From NCBI GenBank assembly GCA_026075535.2, contig AP026542.1, forward strand, positions 6,820,001-6,884,000: a stretch of 64,000 nt of DNA, in the 5' to 3' direction. A program made the translations under genes and the position numbers. Within the stretch, counting starts at the first letter, position 1, and each line of letters starts with the position of its first letter. Below are positions 34,701 to 46,951 of the stretch, piece after piece. Source of the stretch: Tricholoma matsutake. Lineage: Eukaryota > Basidiomycota > Agaricomycetes > Agaricales > Tricholomataceae. The notes beneath the pieces are model-generated. The model searched no databases, was not told the DNA's origin, and saw only the letters and a list, made by a program, of their open reading frames with translations.

Positions 34701-37700
34701 ACGGCTAGCAGAGGCCTTCCATAAGAATGCACAACCAAAGTCCTTTCACAAATCCATCCCTGTGCACTTCTACAAGTTCAAGGACCTATTTGCAAAGTCT
34801 TCATTCAACCGCTTGGCTGACTGAAAGGTATGGGATCATGTGATCAAACTCATCCCTGGTGCGAAAGCTGCTAGCTGCAAGGTCTACCCCCTTGCGCCCA
34901 ACAAACAGGCCGAGATGGACAAATTCATCCAGGAGAACCTAGCCACTGGCCGCATTTGCCCCTCAAAGTCACTGATGGCATCCCCCATCTTCTTTATCAA
35001 GAAGAAGGATGGATCCCTCCAGCTTGTACAAGATTATTGCACTCTCAATGCCCTCACGATCAAAAACCAATATCCACTACCACTGATTTCGGAACTGGTA
35101 AATCAACTAAGAGGTGCGAAATACTTTACAAAACTTGACATGCGATGGGGTTACAACAATGTGCGCATGAAAAGGGGTGACAAATGGAAAGCTGCTTTTT
35201 GCATGAATTGCGGGCTTTTCGAACCCTTGGTGATGTTTTTCAGACTCACAAACTCCCCTTCCACATTCCAAATGATGATGAATGACATTTTTCAGGATCT
35301 CATTATGGAAGGAGCGGTCTGTGTCTACCTGGATGACATCCTCATCTTTACGAAATCGATCAATGAACATCGGCGCATTACATGCCTTGTCCTGGAGCGC
35401 CTTCATGTGCACAAGTTGTTTCTGCGACATGACAAGTGCGAGTTTGAGCAAACAATGATCGAGTACCTCAGACTCATCATATCTGAGGGCAAAATTTGGA
35501 TGGATCCCATCAAGGTAGTGGGAGTCACTGAATGGCCCATGCAAGGAGGTACAGTCATTCCTAGGGTTCGCAAATTTCTATCAGTGCTTCATTGAAGGCT
35601 TTTTGCATCATGCGAAACCCCTCTTTGAGCTCACAAAGAAGGAGCACAAATGGGAATGGGGACCTTCGGAACAAGGCACCTTTGACAAAATCAAGAATCG
35701 GGTCACATCCTCCCCTATTCTCCATTTCGCTGACAATGCCAAAGCATTTTGCATCGAGGCAGACAGCTTGGACTATGTGACCAGCTCAGTGCTGTCACAG
35801 CAATTGGCCAACAATCTCAAATGGCACCCTATCATGTTCTACTCAAAATTGCTCAATGCGGTCGAACAAAATTATGAGATCCACGACAAGGAGATGCTAG
35901 CAGTGATGAGATCATTAGAGGAATGGAGGCATTTCCTTGAAGGTGCACAGCACAAGGTAGAGATCTGGACTGACCACAAAAATCTGGAGTACTTCATGAC
36001 CGTGAAAAAGCTAAATTGCAGACAAGCTCGCTGGTCACTCTATCTTTTGTGGTTTGACTTCGTCATGCACCACCGTCCTGGATAGAGTATGGGTAAATGC
36101 AATGCACTTTCATGACAAGCCAATCATGCGAACAGTGCTGATGATAATCATGACACTACCCTGCTCCACCCCAAATTCTTTGTGATTTGCGCACTCAAAG
36201 GGGTGATGATTGAAGGAGTGGAGCAAAATATCTTGCACAAAGTGTGAAAGGGGGTTTGGGATGGAAAGAGCAAAGATGCGGTGGTACTAGCGATGAAGGA
36301 GTTGGATAGGGCCAAGGGCAAGACATTGCGAAGCTTGGAGTGGACAGAGGAGGATGGATTATGGAGGTTTCATGATCGCATTTATGTTCTGCTCATACCA
36401 GACTTACAACACAGAATTGCTGAACAGCATCATGACTCCAAGATTGGTGGACATGCAGGGCGCTGGAAAACACTCAAACTCATCTCGCGCAATTACTGGT
36501 GGCCAAACATGTCGCACTTTGTCAGTCAGTACTGTAAGGCCTGCAATCTGTGTCTTCGCATGAAGGCGCAGAAGCGCCAACCTTTCAGCAAATTACACCC
36601 CCTCCCAATCCCCAAAAATTGCTGGGATGTGGTAAGTGTTGATTTCATCACCGAGCTTCCAGACTCCCATGGCTTCAATGCGATGATGGTGGTGGTAGAC
36701 TCGGTGAGCAAGCACAGCCATTTCATACCCACTCACACCACCGTTACAGCGCTGGGATCGGCACAATTGTACTTGCAGAACGTGTGGAAGCTTCATGGCC
36801 TCCCGAAATCAATGCTCTCGGATCGGGGACCACAGTTCGCAGCGCAATTCATGTGTGAGTTGTATCGCTTATTGGGGATCACCATTTCAGCATCCACAGC
36901 ATATCACCCACAGTCCGATGGGCAGACTGAGCAAGTCAATCAGGAGCTCAAGCAGTACATCCACATTTTTGTGAATGAGCGCCAAAATGATTGGGACACT
37001 CTGCTCCCTCTGGGCGAATTCACATACAATAACCATGTCCACTCATCCACCCAGCACTCCCCCTTCTTTGTTGACACTGGCAGACATCCGCAGATGGGTT
37101 TTGAGCCCAACCAATGACCCTCAAGGCTTGAGGCAGTCAACAAGTTTGTGGATCAGATGAAGTTGACGTTGGATGAGGCTCGTGCTGCCCTTGCCAAATC
37201 AAAGGATGATATGGCGAGGTACTGTAACCAACGGCAAATCCCCGCACCAATTTTTGTGATCGGCAAAAAGGTCTTCCTGGATGCTTCAGATATCAGCACA
37301 ACTAGACCCATGAAGAAATTTGTGCACCACTTCCTGGGGCCATACCCAGTCATTTGTCCTGTTGGCTCGCATGCATATCGCCTCCAACTGCCACCATTGA
37401 TGGCTCGAATACATCATCATCAAGCTCATGCCTGCACCAATGGACCCAATTGAAGGTCACCATGCAAAACCACCGCCGCCCCCCGAGATCATAGGAGGAG
37501 AGGAGAGGTACGAGGTGGATGAGGTGCTGGACAGCAGGATGAAGGGTAGGAAGTTGCAGTATCTGGTCAGATGGAGAGGTTATGGGCATGAAGAGAATTC
37601 ATGGATTCCAGAGGAGGATCTCAATGCCACAAAACTAATTGCGAACTTCTACAGGGCTCATCTGAGTGCGCCAAAACATGTTAATGCACCTACCTTTGGA

Positions 37701-37727
37701 CAGATGGGATTCTGACCACAATATCTG
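34701..37727 (+). pseudogene. Chromovirus II RT, RNase H, integrase, chromodomain
   Basis: RT: CKVYPLAPNKQAEMD, LDMRWGYNNV and catalytic box YLDDILIF near 35324. A 1-nt shift near 35550 moves into the frame of 35603-36085, RNase H (IEADSLDY, then TDHKNLEYF). Integrase (36281-37117) keeps the complete HHCC set and DDE residues in SVDFITELPD, LSDRGPQF and DGQTEQVNQE. After 37148 the GPYPV region and another frameshift lead to an intact-looking chromodomain (YEVDEVLDSRMKGRKLQYLV, then ENSWIPEED) at 37507-37620. Stops at 35593, about 36110, 36244 and 37115 are TGA; one near 36083 is TAG. Not functional as a polyprotein. Confidence 0.92.
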
Positions 37728-37777
37728 CACCGATGGAACTTTGCGCATCGGGACGCTGCACCTTAAGGGGGGGGTGA

Positions 37778-38304
37778 TGTAAGGGGAACACCTTACGAGC
37801 CCCTACAATGGTTGGCACACATTTGCAAACATTTCCGCACACCCACAAACATTCGCACAACAAAGCACCTTTTGCGCAACAAGGCGCCTTTTGTGCCAAA
37901 CATCTACAAACATTCTGATATGTCAATCCATCAGCCCCTATTGTACTCTCACCATTCTCGCAGTCAATACCCCTGTGGAAACGATCAAGGATGTCTTCAC
38001 ATGCCCATTACCAAGTATGGCCTGATGCGGACACTATCACTGATTGATGGCTGTCTCCCCAAATGGGAACATGACCCTGGATCTGAATTAGTGCTAGGAT
38101 GGAAGGGGCTCCAAGTATTTTAGAACATCGCATGCCTTCCATATATATACTTCAGCCTTGCACTGGACTCCTTAGAGTTTTCTCTTTGGTTTTCCCTTGC
38201 AAGGTATGGGTCTTTTCCTTGTTCAATAGTTATTGAATCTAATCTTTGGTTTTCCCTTGAAAGTATTGAATTCTTAGGACTCTGATCGTAAGGTTGCCCT
38301 TACA
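37778..38304 (+). repeat. 3' LTR of chromovirus II (intact, 527 bp)
   Basis: Preceded by a polypurine tract (AAGGGGGGGG, about 37765-37774). TATATATA at 38142-38149 and predicted transcript start at 38174. It serves as the empty-site reference for the solo LTR at 27506. Confidence 0.95.
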
Positions 38305-40173
38305 GGTTCCAAATTTTATTAAGGTGTTCAAATTCAACAGTCTTAACTGGTGTTTTTCTTTGTGTGCATCTTCCGATTCTCAACAGCATATTTTTTTCTT
38401 GTCAAAGGGTCGCAGTATCAACAGACCTTCACAGGAGCATGCACAAGAAATCATCACATATGGAGCTTCTGTGCCTCTACAGGATTGAAGGTATACAATG
38501 ACATGTTCCATCATTTGACCTTGTGCACAATGAGCAGTCATTGTGAATCCGGGCAAAATAGGAATTTGATGCCATTGTAAGTTGCAGGATTTGTTCGAAT
38601 ATGGGTGCATAAGTTTTATGGTTTTGGTGTCTTCCAAAATGGGTAAATTGTGGGGTGGCAGATTTTCAAGGAGTTCTTCACTACTGTCCAGAATGTGCAC
38701 TATAACAGAAAGCAAATGACAGCATCCATTTTCATCCAGATGATATTGAGTGTGCTGTACAGTTCCATAGCTGCCATTGACAATTCCTCCTTCAACATCA
38801 AAATTCTGTGACACAAGAACAGGCATCCCTAGTACGAGCGGAATATGACCCAATCTTTGTTGCATAATTCCCGAGTGTAGGTGAGTTAAGTGTTTGATCA
38901 ACACTGTGTCTTTTACACTAGATCTCTGAAGTTTGTCTTCAGAATAGTACCACTGCAGTTGTTGACCCATTTCTTGAGCAAATGCCATGGTGGCTTTTTT
39001 GTTCAATGCATCCTTGGATGCATTATCATATATGATAATTGGTATATGATGCCAGGGAGATGTTGTGAAATCTATTTGATTTACATTTGTTACAACATGA
39101 CTGTTGAGCAGATCGAAGTCTTTGGTTGTACACCATCCTTCACATAGACAGGATAACAGCTGGAGAAAATGTGCATTTTTAGCTCCAATTTGACAATGTG
39201 GCTGATGCAAAATAATTACAGTAGACACCGTTAACCATAGGAGTTTGCCAAACATGACATTTTGATGGTAAGTGGTGGATTCTCACTGTCAAGTATTAAT
39301 CTAACCAAATAGGCAACTTTCATTGACAGGAGGAAGTTGAGCAAAATCTCCAGCAAAAATGACATTGACTCCTCCAAATGCTCTACTGTCACCTTTGGCA
39401 AGACTCAACACTTTACTGGTTTTACACAGAAATTGGCAGCTGATCATGGATACCTCATCAATAAAAAGATAATCAACACCTTCCCACATTGCCATAAGGT
39501 CTCAATGAGACTTGCTATTGGGTTTGGTCAATTTTTCAGCGCCCCATATTTAATGCAGCATGTATCGTCATTCCAGAAATGTGCCATGAATCCCCATGTA
39601 AGAAGCAAGATGAAAATGTTGGGTCTGATCTTGTTGTTGAGACACCTCCTTTACTGCATTAATTACTCTAGTTTTACCAGTGCCTGCTGGTCCAGAAATA
39701 AACATCCGCAGAGGCTCAGTTGCACGCTGTTTGCTGTGATCTTCAATGATACGAAATGCCTGAAGCTGTTCTTTATTAAAATTCCACTTATATGTGATAT
39801 CTTCAGGATTCACTGCTGATATTAAATAGGGGTTCCAAGACTGAAGGTGAACTGTTGGCTGAAGAATAACAGGGGGTACATCTTCCATTGCTGCTCGAAA
39901 TTCTGTACCATCATTAATAGCCAACAATGATTGGAATTCAAATTGCAAAGTGACAGAAGTTTGCATAGGAGCTGCAGCATTCTTCTTCCATTGGTCTCGA
40001 TGGATGTCATATGCCAATTTCCATTTGGACTCTAGATCAGATGATGATGCAACCAGTTCTGAACGACCATCATAACTTATCGCAAGATCACTTGTATTGG
40101 GCTGTCCCAGCTGTGGATTAACAGTGAAAATTCCAGCATCTTCAGCATGCATCACACAATCTAAGGTATTCAA
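38305..40173 (-). pseudogene. Helitron Pif1-like helicase domain
   Basis: Walker A box GPAGTGKT at about 39670-39693, Walker B FIDEVSM near 39455-39475, and the GGVNVIFAGDFAQLPPV motif at about 39340-39390, all characteristic of Pif1/Helitron superfamily 1 helicases. C-terminal helicase motifs follow in the open frame 38380-39255 (PVLVSQNFDVEGGIVNGSYG, FTMTAHCAQGQ). Between 39500 and 39670 there is a frameshift and TGA. The frame is cut at 38305 by chromovirus II. The helicase would unwind DNA during rolling-circle transposition. Confidence 0.88.
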
Positions 40174-40189
40174 ATTGATGTGGACCTTT

Positions 40190-41699
40190 CACTCAGAATA
40201 ACAGTTCTCAATAGCTTCCAAATGTTCTAACATAGAGGAATCATCAATTTCATCACCAAAGAAATTGTCCACCACATGGAGTGTATCACCAACGACCTCC
40301 AGAGCTACCTCATATGAATGGTTATGCACACACCTTCAAGAAACATGATCGTTGTGGCTGTCTTTGCTCTCATGTAAAAACTGCATATTTTCACAACATC
40401 TGTGGTACAATCCTCACTTTGCCTGAAATCTGCAAATGCATCCAGCCAAGATTGTTTGAAATCTCGCAAATCATCCACAGTGCACCAAGGCTTGAATAAA
40501 ATTAGCATAAGTCAGCAATATTTAGGATACACCATGTCTCGATCATGCCTTGGTATGGAACCTACAAGAACAGGAACATGATGGAGGTGAGGCTGTCTTA
40601 TTTTTAGACAATGAGTTTGGTGTTCTTCATGTGCGGGTAGGAATTCACAATTTAGTCTTTTTCTGGTGGTAGAACCCAGCATGTTTTCCCCCAGGTCGTT
40701 GCTGTCATCATAAGCAGGGTGAGCATGTGCACCTTTCTTTAATTTCTCAACCTGAGCACAAAAATCCCATAGTGATACATCTTTCAATTGTGGACCTCTC
40801 ATTGTATAATCAATGACTTGAGATGGATGAGCTGTCATTTTATTTTCATCATCGATGGTTACTGCAATCTCATCATGATCTAATTCAGGATTTTGTGCAC
40901 CTTGAGATTCCGTATCTGTGATAGGTTCATGCTCATCAATATCATTGGGTTCAGCAATGTCATTTTCAGTGGCTTATGATGACTGTATGTTACAGCTGCC
41001 ACCACCAGTATCTTTCATATAGCATTCAGGGCTAGGGTTCTGAGCATCTATGTATGCCTCAAATGTGGTCCAATACAGTCAATTAAATGTATGGCTTGTA
41101 AAGTGGTCTTCCCAATCCATAAGGTACAATGCAACTTGTTGTCCACACAATTCTTGCTGTGAAATCATGGTGTAAGCACATTTTTGGAGCATTCTCTTCA
41201 CTCGTAAAGTTAATTCATCATCCACAGGATTATATTCACCCAGTTTTTGTACTGCAAGCTCAAGCATTGCATACACCACGTGAGCCTTCAATTGGGTCTT
41301 GGAAATGTAATTGGTAATGTAGTAAAGTATCGCCTTTGCAGATGCTCCAGATCCAATAAACTTGATGTCCATATTACAATGGATCACACTCAGTATGGTT
41401 TCATTAAATGCTGTCCAAGCATTTCAGATTGATTTCACCTGTCTCCATATCAACGACACTGTCTGCAGTGAAATTTCCACTATCAAGACCAAATCTACAT
41501 TCTTGCACTTTGGTGGGTTTGCAAAATTTAAAACACATCTTTTGATGGCTGTGACATTGACAGTGTTCCACTAAATGATGCAAATCTTTTTGATATTCAA
41601 CAGGGGTTGGGCTTGTGTTTATGCCTTTATTGACACCTCGAATAGAACAAGGATCATATAACAAAGAAGGAACGGTTACCAAGGGGTCTGGGTCATCAG
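40190..41699 (-). pseudogene. Helitron Rep, C-terminal half with the double-Tyr motif
   Basis: 41404-41699 contains a Cys/His-rich segment (HCQCHSHQKMCFKFCKP). At about 41298-41322 the frame reads YYITNYISK, matching the YxxxYxxK (Y2) catalytic motif of Helitron Rep, with a preceding CNMDIKFIGSGASAK block. Downstream segments at 40512-40838 and 40305-40508 are coding-like linkers leading to the helicase. The frame is joined on the right to 49406 once chromovirus III is removed. Confidence 0.82.
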
Positions 41700-42369
41700 T
41701 GTTAAGAATTGATTCTAGAGGGTTCGTTGGAATCTGCTCGGACACTGCGGGTGTTGTTTATGGAAGGGTGTCGGGTCGTTGCGGATTCTGCAGGAGGGGA
41801 AATGGAAAGGACTTGGCTTCAGCTTGTAAGAAGCTGCACCCTTCACCTCGTCTGGTGTCCTAATTTCAAGTTGGAGGTTTGGAGGTAGGAACAGGAAAGT
41901 GTGGGTAAACACGGGAAGGAGTACGGAGGGACTTAGGTTTAGTTCAGATGAGGTTAGAACTTCAGAGGGAGACTGGAGGTCAAGTCGAACAGAGTTCAGA
42001 CTCTTAGAGAACTGAGGTTGGGGTAGAAGGAGGTTTGGATTGGCAGATTAAAGTCGAGTCTATGTCAATATATGAACTGAGGAATACAAGGCGAAACTAA
42101 CTAAGCTTAAATACTGTAGTCCGGAATAATGCAGAACAGGAACAAAGACTGCAGCAGTGTCCCAACTGCATAGATAAATTATCTAGCGGGAGCCACACAG
42201 GAATCCGTAGTCGAATTTGCAATAGAGACGGCAGCCTGATGCACAGCAGTGTGGGCAGTGCAAGGCAGCCAGGAATGAAATTGGGAGGCATAGACAAAAG
42301 TCATGTTCGATGTGCGGGAAAGGGTCAGATGGATGCGGGTTCTGATTGGGCGAGGAACAGTTCTTGACA
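41700..42369 (-). repeat. 3' LTR of chromovirus III
   Basis: 670 bp; compared with the partner LTR it lacks about 36 bp around 42225-42240. Ends TGTTAAG and CTTGACA on the plus strand. Confidence 0.95.
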
Positions 42370-42505
42370 ATATTTCCCCCTTAGTGCCGAGCCTACGAGG
42401 CACGTGAGGGTTTGAGTCCGAATGAGGAAGTTAGTTGAATTTCCGAATGCAGCAATTGGTTGAAAAAAATTTCACATTGTTTCCTACTCTCATCACGTAT
42501 CAGAA

Positions 42506-43494
42506 ATGTCCACCCCAGCAGTCTCCACCCAGATCAAAATGGCCACGATGAAGGCCCAACATGAACAGACGGAGCGGGCACTGAGGGAGCAGATGTAAAG
42601 GGAGATGAAGGAGCTAGAGGAAGCAGTGAGGGAGGAGCAACGCCAGGTGCAGGAGGAGCAAAAGGCAGCAGAGGAGGCTGCAAAGGCTGAGGAGGCGCGC
42701 CAGGCAGAGGTGCGGAAAAAAGAGGCAGCAGCCACAAGATGAGCAGAGAAGAAGCGGGTGGCTGCGGATGCAGGATTGGGAGATGAGGCCAAGGGGAGCA
42801 AGTCCCCAAAGAAAAAGAAAGTCGCCAAGTCAAAGGCGTGAGTGGGGTTGGAGGAGTCGGAGGGTCCAGTGTGGGTGCAGGCCGTGTTGCCCTGCAAAAG
42901 GTGCATATTTGTTTCCCTTTTCAGTCTCCTTTTACTGATAAGTGGCCTAGATGCAAATATCAAAAGATCGCTTGTTTCAAGATGGGTGCGAAGGGACATG
43001 TGTGCAACAACTGCACACACATCAAACATAAGTGCGAGAAGGTAGTGTGGGAGGGGCAGGAAGCCCCTGCAGCAAAACCAGTGGGAACAACAGGGGCGAC
43101 TGGGGAAAACCCGGAAGTAATGCAACAGATGATGAAGTTGATAAGGAAGGGATTCGCTGAGGTGGCCAATGCGGTGCAGGAGTCGATGGGGGAGATCCGG
43201 GATGCTTTGGACCCAGAGTGGGTGGAGGAAGAAAGCACCGGGGAGGAGAGCGACAAGGGTGACGAAGAGGTGGAGCGGGCAGTGCGAGAGTCCTGGCAGG
43301 AAAGACGTGGGATCCGCAAATCTGGAGATGACTGGGCAGCCTTCCAGACATATCTGGAGAAAAGGCGGGCGGATGACGAGGAGGAGAGCGAGAGTGGAGA
43401 TGAGGAGGGTGGAGAGAAGGACGAGGGTGGAGAAGAGGGCAAGGTTGGGGGAGATGGTGATGAAGATGGAGAGGGAGAAGCGGAGGTAGTCTAG
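42506..43494 (+). CDS. Antisense accessory ORF of chromovirus III (coiled coil plus Cys cluster)
   Basis: Lies on the strand opposite to gag-pol, 137 bp from the 3' LTR, and ends just before the chromodomain end. From ATG 42506 the frame encodes a Glu/Gln/Ala-rich likely coiled coil (MKELEEAVREEQRQVQEEQ), a basic stretch (SPKKKKVAKSK) that could be a nuclear localisation signal, and a Cys cluster (LPCKRC, then RCKYQKIACF and CNNCTHIKHKC). The frame changes between the first and second Cys pairs, by an indel or a very short intron. The C-terminus is strongly acidic (EESESGDEEGGEKDEGG). Internal stops: TAA near 42596, TGAs near 42739 and 42839, the latter two explicable as decayed CGA. Not recognised as a known family; zinc-cluster DNA-binding proteins are one possibility. 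Confidence 0.6.
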
Positions 43495-43582
43495 GGATCC
43501 AGTCGGATCCAAAAGAATTTTGTTTTTTCAATAATGTTTGTTTCTGAGTTCAGACTGAGTGAATAAGTAACGTGAATAGTCC

Positions 43583-46500
43583 TTAAGCGGGTAATGGTCC
43601 AGGTTTCTGTGGGTAGTGGGTGTGAAAATCTGCAAGGAGTTCTTGGGCATGGTCAAGTTCCGTAACAGGTAGCCTGGAGGTCTCTTCATCAGTTCCCTGG
43701 TAACCTTCCCATTGAACAAGGTAGAGAATCTTGCAGCAACGCCGGTTGTCAACTTTGGAGTCGAGGACTTCGGCAATCTCATATTTGAGCTCATTGTCGA
43801 TGGTGATCAGAGGAGGTGGAGGTTGCACTCGATTTGGAATTGTGTTTGGGGAGTGTTTCTCTAGTTGAGAGACATGGAAAACAGGGTGGATGGCCCACAT
43901 GTGATCTGGGAGCCGCAGGGTGACTGAGTGAGTGCCTGGGCGGGCGATGATTTCAAAGGGGCCATGGTTCTTTTCAGAAAGTTTCTTGGAAGGACGAGTG
44001 GTGCGGATATTTTCCGCAGTGACATAGGCAGAGTCACCAATGTTGAAGTCAGGTGCGGGTGCCTGATGTTTGTCCGCAGGACCTTGATAACGCTCTTGAG
44101 CAGCCGCAAGCTGTTTCTGAAGCTCCTGATGAAGGTCGTCTAAGTCAACGACAAACTTGTGGGCACGCTGTGAAGCTAAGTCATGTTCTGGAAAGACAGA
44201 AATGTTTGGGTGATAGCCTTTGTTGGCAAAGAAAGGGGATACACCTGTAGAGGCGGAAGGAGCATTGTTGTAGGCAAATTTGCCCAAGGGTAAGAGGTGA
44301 GACCAGTCATCCTGCTGATAGTTGCAGAAGATCCAGAGGTACTGCTCCAAGGTCTGATTAAGTCATTCTGTCTGACCATCACCTTGTGGGTGATAACCGG
44401 AAGTGAAGTGGATCCGCATGTCGAGCGCTTTTCCGAGGGAGCGGAAGAAATGGGAGACAAACTCAGATCCCCAGTTGCAAGTGACATACGACGGAATGCC
44501 ATGCTTGGAGAAGGCATGGAGGACAAACAGGTTGGCTAGTTCTTGGGCTGTGATTTTGTTGACAGTTGGGATGAAGATGCCTTGTTTGGTGAGACAGTCA
44601 ACGATGACCAGGATAGTGGTGTGACCATCAGAGTCAGGTAGTTGCTCAATGAAATCCATGGAGATGGAGTTCCAAGGTCATTCCGGAACCGGAAGTTGCT
44701 TTAGAAACCCATAGGGCTTGTGTCGAGGTGATTTGGATCATTTGCAAGTGGTACAGGATTTGCAGAATTCCTGCACAAAGGTGTGGAGGTTTGGCCAGAG
44801 ATATTCCCGGTGGACAAGCTGCTGGGTTTTGTTTTGTCTGAAGTGGCCAGAGAGGATGTGATCATGTTTGTACTGAAGGACCTTGAGGTGAAGATCCGCG
44901 ACATCTGGAACATAAATCTGGTCAAAGTGGTGGAGAAGACCTGCCTCGTCTATGGTCCAGTTGGGGTCAACAGATGTCGGAAGATGTGCGGATGATAAAG
45001 GGTCAAAGGGTAGGGAGGTGCGGATGTCGTGGTGAAGTTTCTCAACATCCATGATTACTGCTTGTTGAAGGATGGGTGTGGTGAAATAGGTGGTGCAAAG
45101 GGAAGACATGAGCTGTTCCTGTGTGAATACAGGTTGGAAGTTGGTTGGGTTTATGGAGGCGAAGTCGCTATTTCCCCCTTTGCGGTAGACGTCCCAACGT
45201 CTAGTGAGCGCATCTGGCTTGGCCCCTAATTTTCCAGGGCGGAAGCGGATGATGAGATTGAACTGGGAAAGGTACTCAGACCAATGGGCCTGGCGGCAGG
45301 TGAGCAACTTGGTAGTGCTGAAGTACTCAAGATTTTTGTGGTTGGTGACCACATCAACCTGGTTTGCAGAACCCTTGAAATACTGCCGCCAGTGTTTGAA
45401 GGCTTCGAAAATGGCCAAGAGTTCCTTATCATGGGTGTCATAATTTAGTTCAGCGGGATTGAAAGAGCAGGAATGAAAAGCGACCAGATGGATTTCTCCA
45501 TCCACAGTGTAAACCGAAAGGATAGCCGCTAGGGCATAGTCAGAAGCGTCAGTTTCAAGTACCATCTGTGAGTCAGGTACCCATTGTGTTAAGATGGGGG
45601 CGTGGGTGAACTCTTGTTTGAGCTTTTCAAAAGTGTCACGGCACTTCTTGTTGAAGTCCCAGGGTGTGGATTTCCATGTCAAGCAGGTGAGTGGGATGAC
45701 AATGTCTGAATAGCCATTAATGAAGCAGCGGTAAAAGTTGCAAAAGCCTAAGAAGGATTGAATATCCTTAACTTTCCTAGGCTCGGGCCAGTCAAGCACA
45801 GTTTTGACTTTATCCTCGGACATCCGCAGTCCATCCGGTGAAAGGATGAAACCTAAATATTTGACGGTGTCTTTGTGGAACTCACATTTCTGTGGAGAGG
45901 CATAAAGTCCATTTTTCCAGAGATGGCAGAGGACTTCTTTGATGTGAGCCCCATGCTGGGACTTGTTGTCAGAATAGATTAGGATGTCGTCGAGGTATAC
46001 AATGACACAAACATCCAGCATGTCGCTGAAGATGCCATTCATAAACCGCTGGAAAGCTGCGGGTGCATTAGTGAGTCCAAAGAGAACCACCAACCACTCG
46101 AAGGATCCATAGCGGGTACGAAAAGTTGTTTTCCACTCATCACCATCAGTGATGCGGACTAGGTGATAAGCATGCCGCAAGTCTATCTTGGTGAATAAGC
46201 GGGCTTTGCGGGGAGAGTCAAGGAGGTCGGAAATGAGAGGAAGTGGGTAGCAGTCTTTTTTCATAAGATGGTTAAGTCCTCAGTAGTCGACACAAAGTTG
46301 GAGACTACCATCCTTCTTCTTGACAAAGAGAATCAGAGTGCCATGTGGAGACTTGGATGGGCAGATGAAACCTGAGTGGACATTTTCATCAATAAAGACT
46401 CGTAAGGCTTCTAATTCAGAGGGGGAGAGAGAATACATTCGGCCTGGAGGCGGAGGAGTATTGTCTTCTGTCTCTATCTTGAGGTCGTAAGACTGATGTG

Positions 46501-46951
46501 GAGGAAGGGTATCCGCTTTAGTCTTATTAAAGACATCAGCAAATTCATGATACTCAGGCAGAATATCGGAGAGGTCAGATGAGTCAGCAGATTGGGTGGA
46601 GCAGGCAGATAACCCTTCTGGAGCGAAGGTCATCTGAAAAGCTACTGCCCCAGGAAGTTTGCTAGCATGCGCATAAGCGGTAGCATTGATGAAGGAGATG
46701 TCGGGGGGTGTAAATTTAGGAGGAATGGGGGTTTTGGAAAGTGCGGAGGAGTCAAGGATTTCTACTGGAAGATTCGGGGACAAAGGTGACATCAAGGGTG
46801 CTGGACCTCTATGATCTGCAGAGCAGAAAGCGAGTTGGCTTGAAGACCAGTCAATCAATGGATTGTATTGCTTCAGCCAGTTATGACCGAGTACGGCAGA
46901 ACAGGAAGAGTCAAGCAAGGTTACATAAAAATGACAAATTGAATACTTCAC
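43583..46951 (-). pseudogene. Chromovirus III Pol: RT, RNase H, integrase, chromodomain
   Basis: Pre-RT region 46280-46951. RT 44738-46264 region: FTKIDLRHAYHLVRI and an intact YLDDILIYS box near 46000. RNase H has ETDASDY, but the TDHKNL motif reads TNHKNL. Integrase: HDHILSGHF, the CKSCTTCK zinc pair (about 44740) and MDFIEQLPDS; the second DDE block reads CNWGSEF instead of SDRGSEF, so the catalytic Asp is gone; HPQGDGQTE follows. Chromodomain-like YEIAEVLDSKV, then YLVQWEGYQG, at about 43650-43790. TGA codons at about 46275, 44735, 44675 and 44360 fit CGA decay. Dead, but every domain is visible. Confidence 0.92.

Larger units (their letters stand above)
27119..38304 (+). mobile_element. 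Chromovirus II: Ty3/Gypsy element with four nested insertions
   Basis: LTRs begin TGTAAGGGGAACA and end GCCCTTACA: 27119-28052 (interrupted) and 37778-38304 (527 bp). Target duplication GGTTC at 27114-27118 and 38305-38309 is perfect. The nested guests are a family-I solo LTR (27506-27907), family-4 copy 3 (28230-29558), family-III solo LTR C (29584-31494, which itself contains family-4 copy 1) and family-4 copy 2 (33467-34700). Removing them leaves about 6.3 kb, close to element I. It is inserted within the Helitron helicase/C-terminal coding region. Confidence 0.95.

Noticed and set aside
41405..41745. Minus-strand ORF read through into the LTR at 41700 as one protein
   Set aside because: The frame from 41699 rightward is LTR sequence of chromovirus III; the true continuation of the Helitron protein is at 49406.
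43022..43531. Minus-strand Pro/Ser-rich ORF (also 42960-43442 and 42493-43512)
   Set aside because: These are shadows of the plus-strand acidic/coiled-coil frame in the same interval; the plus strand has the structured Cys cluster and charge pattern.
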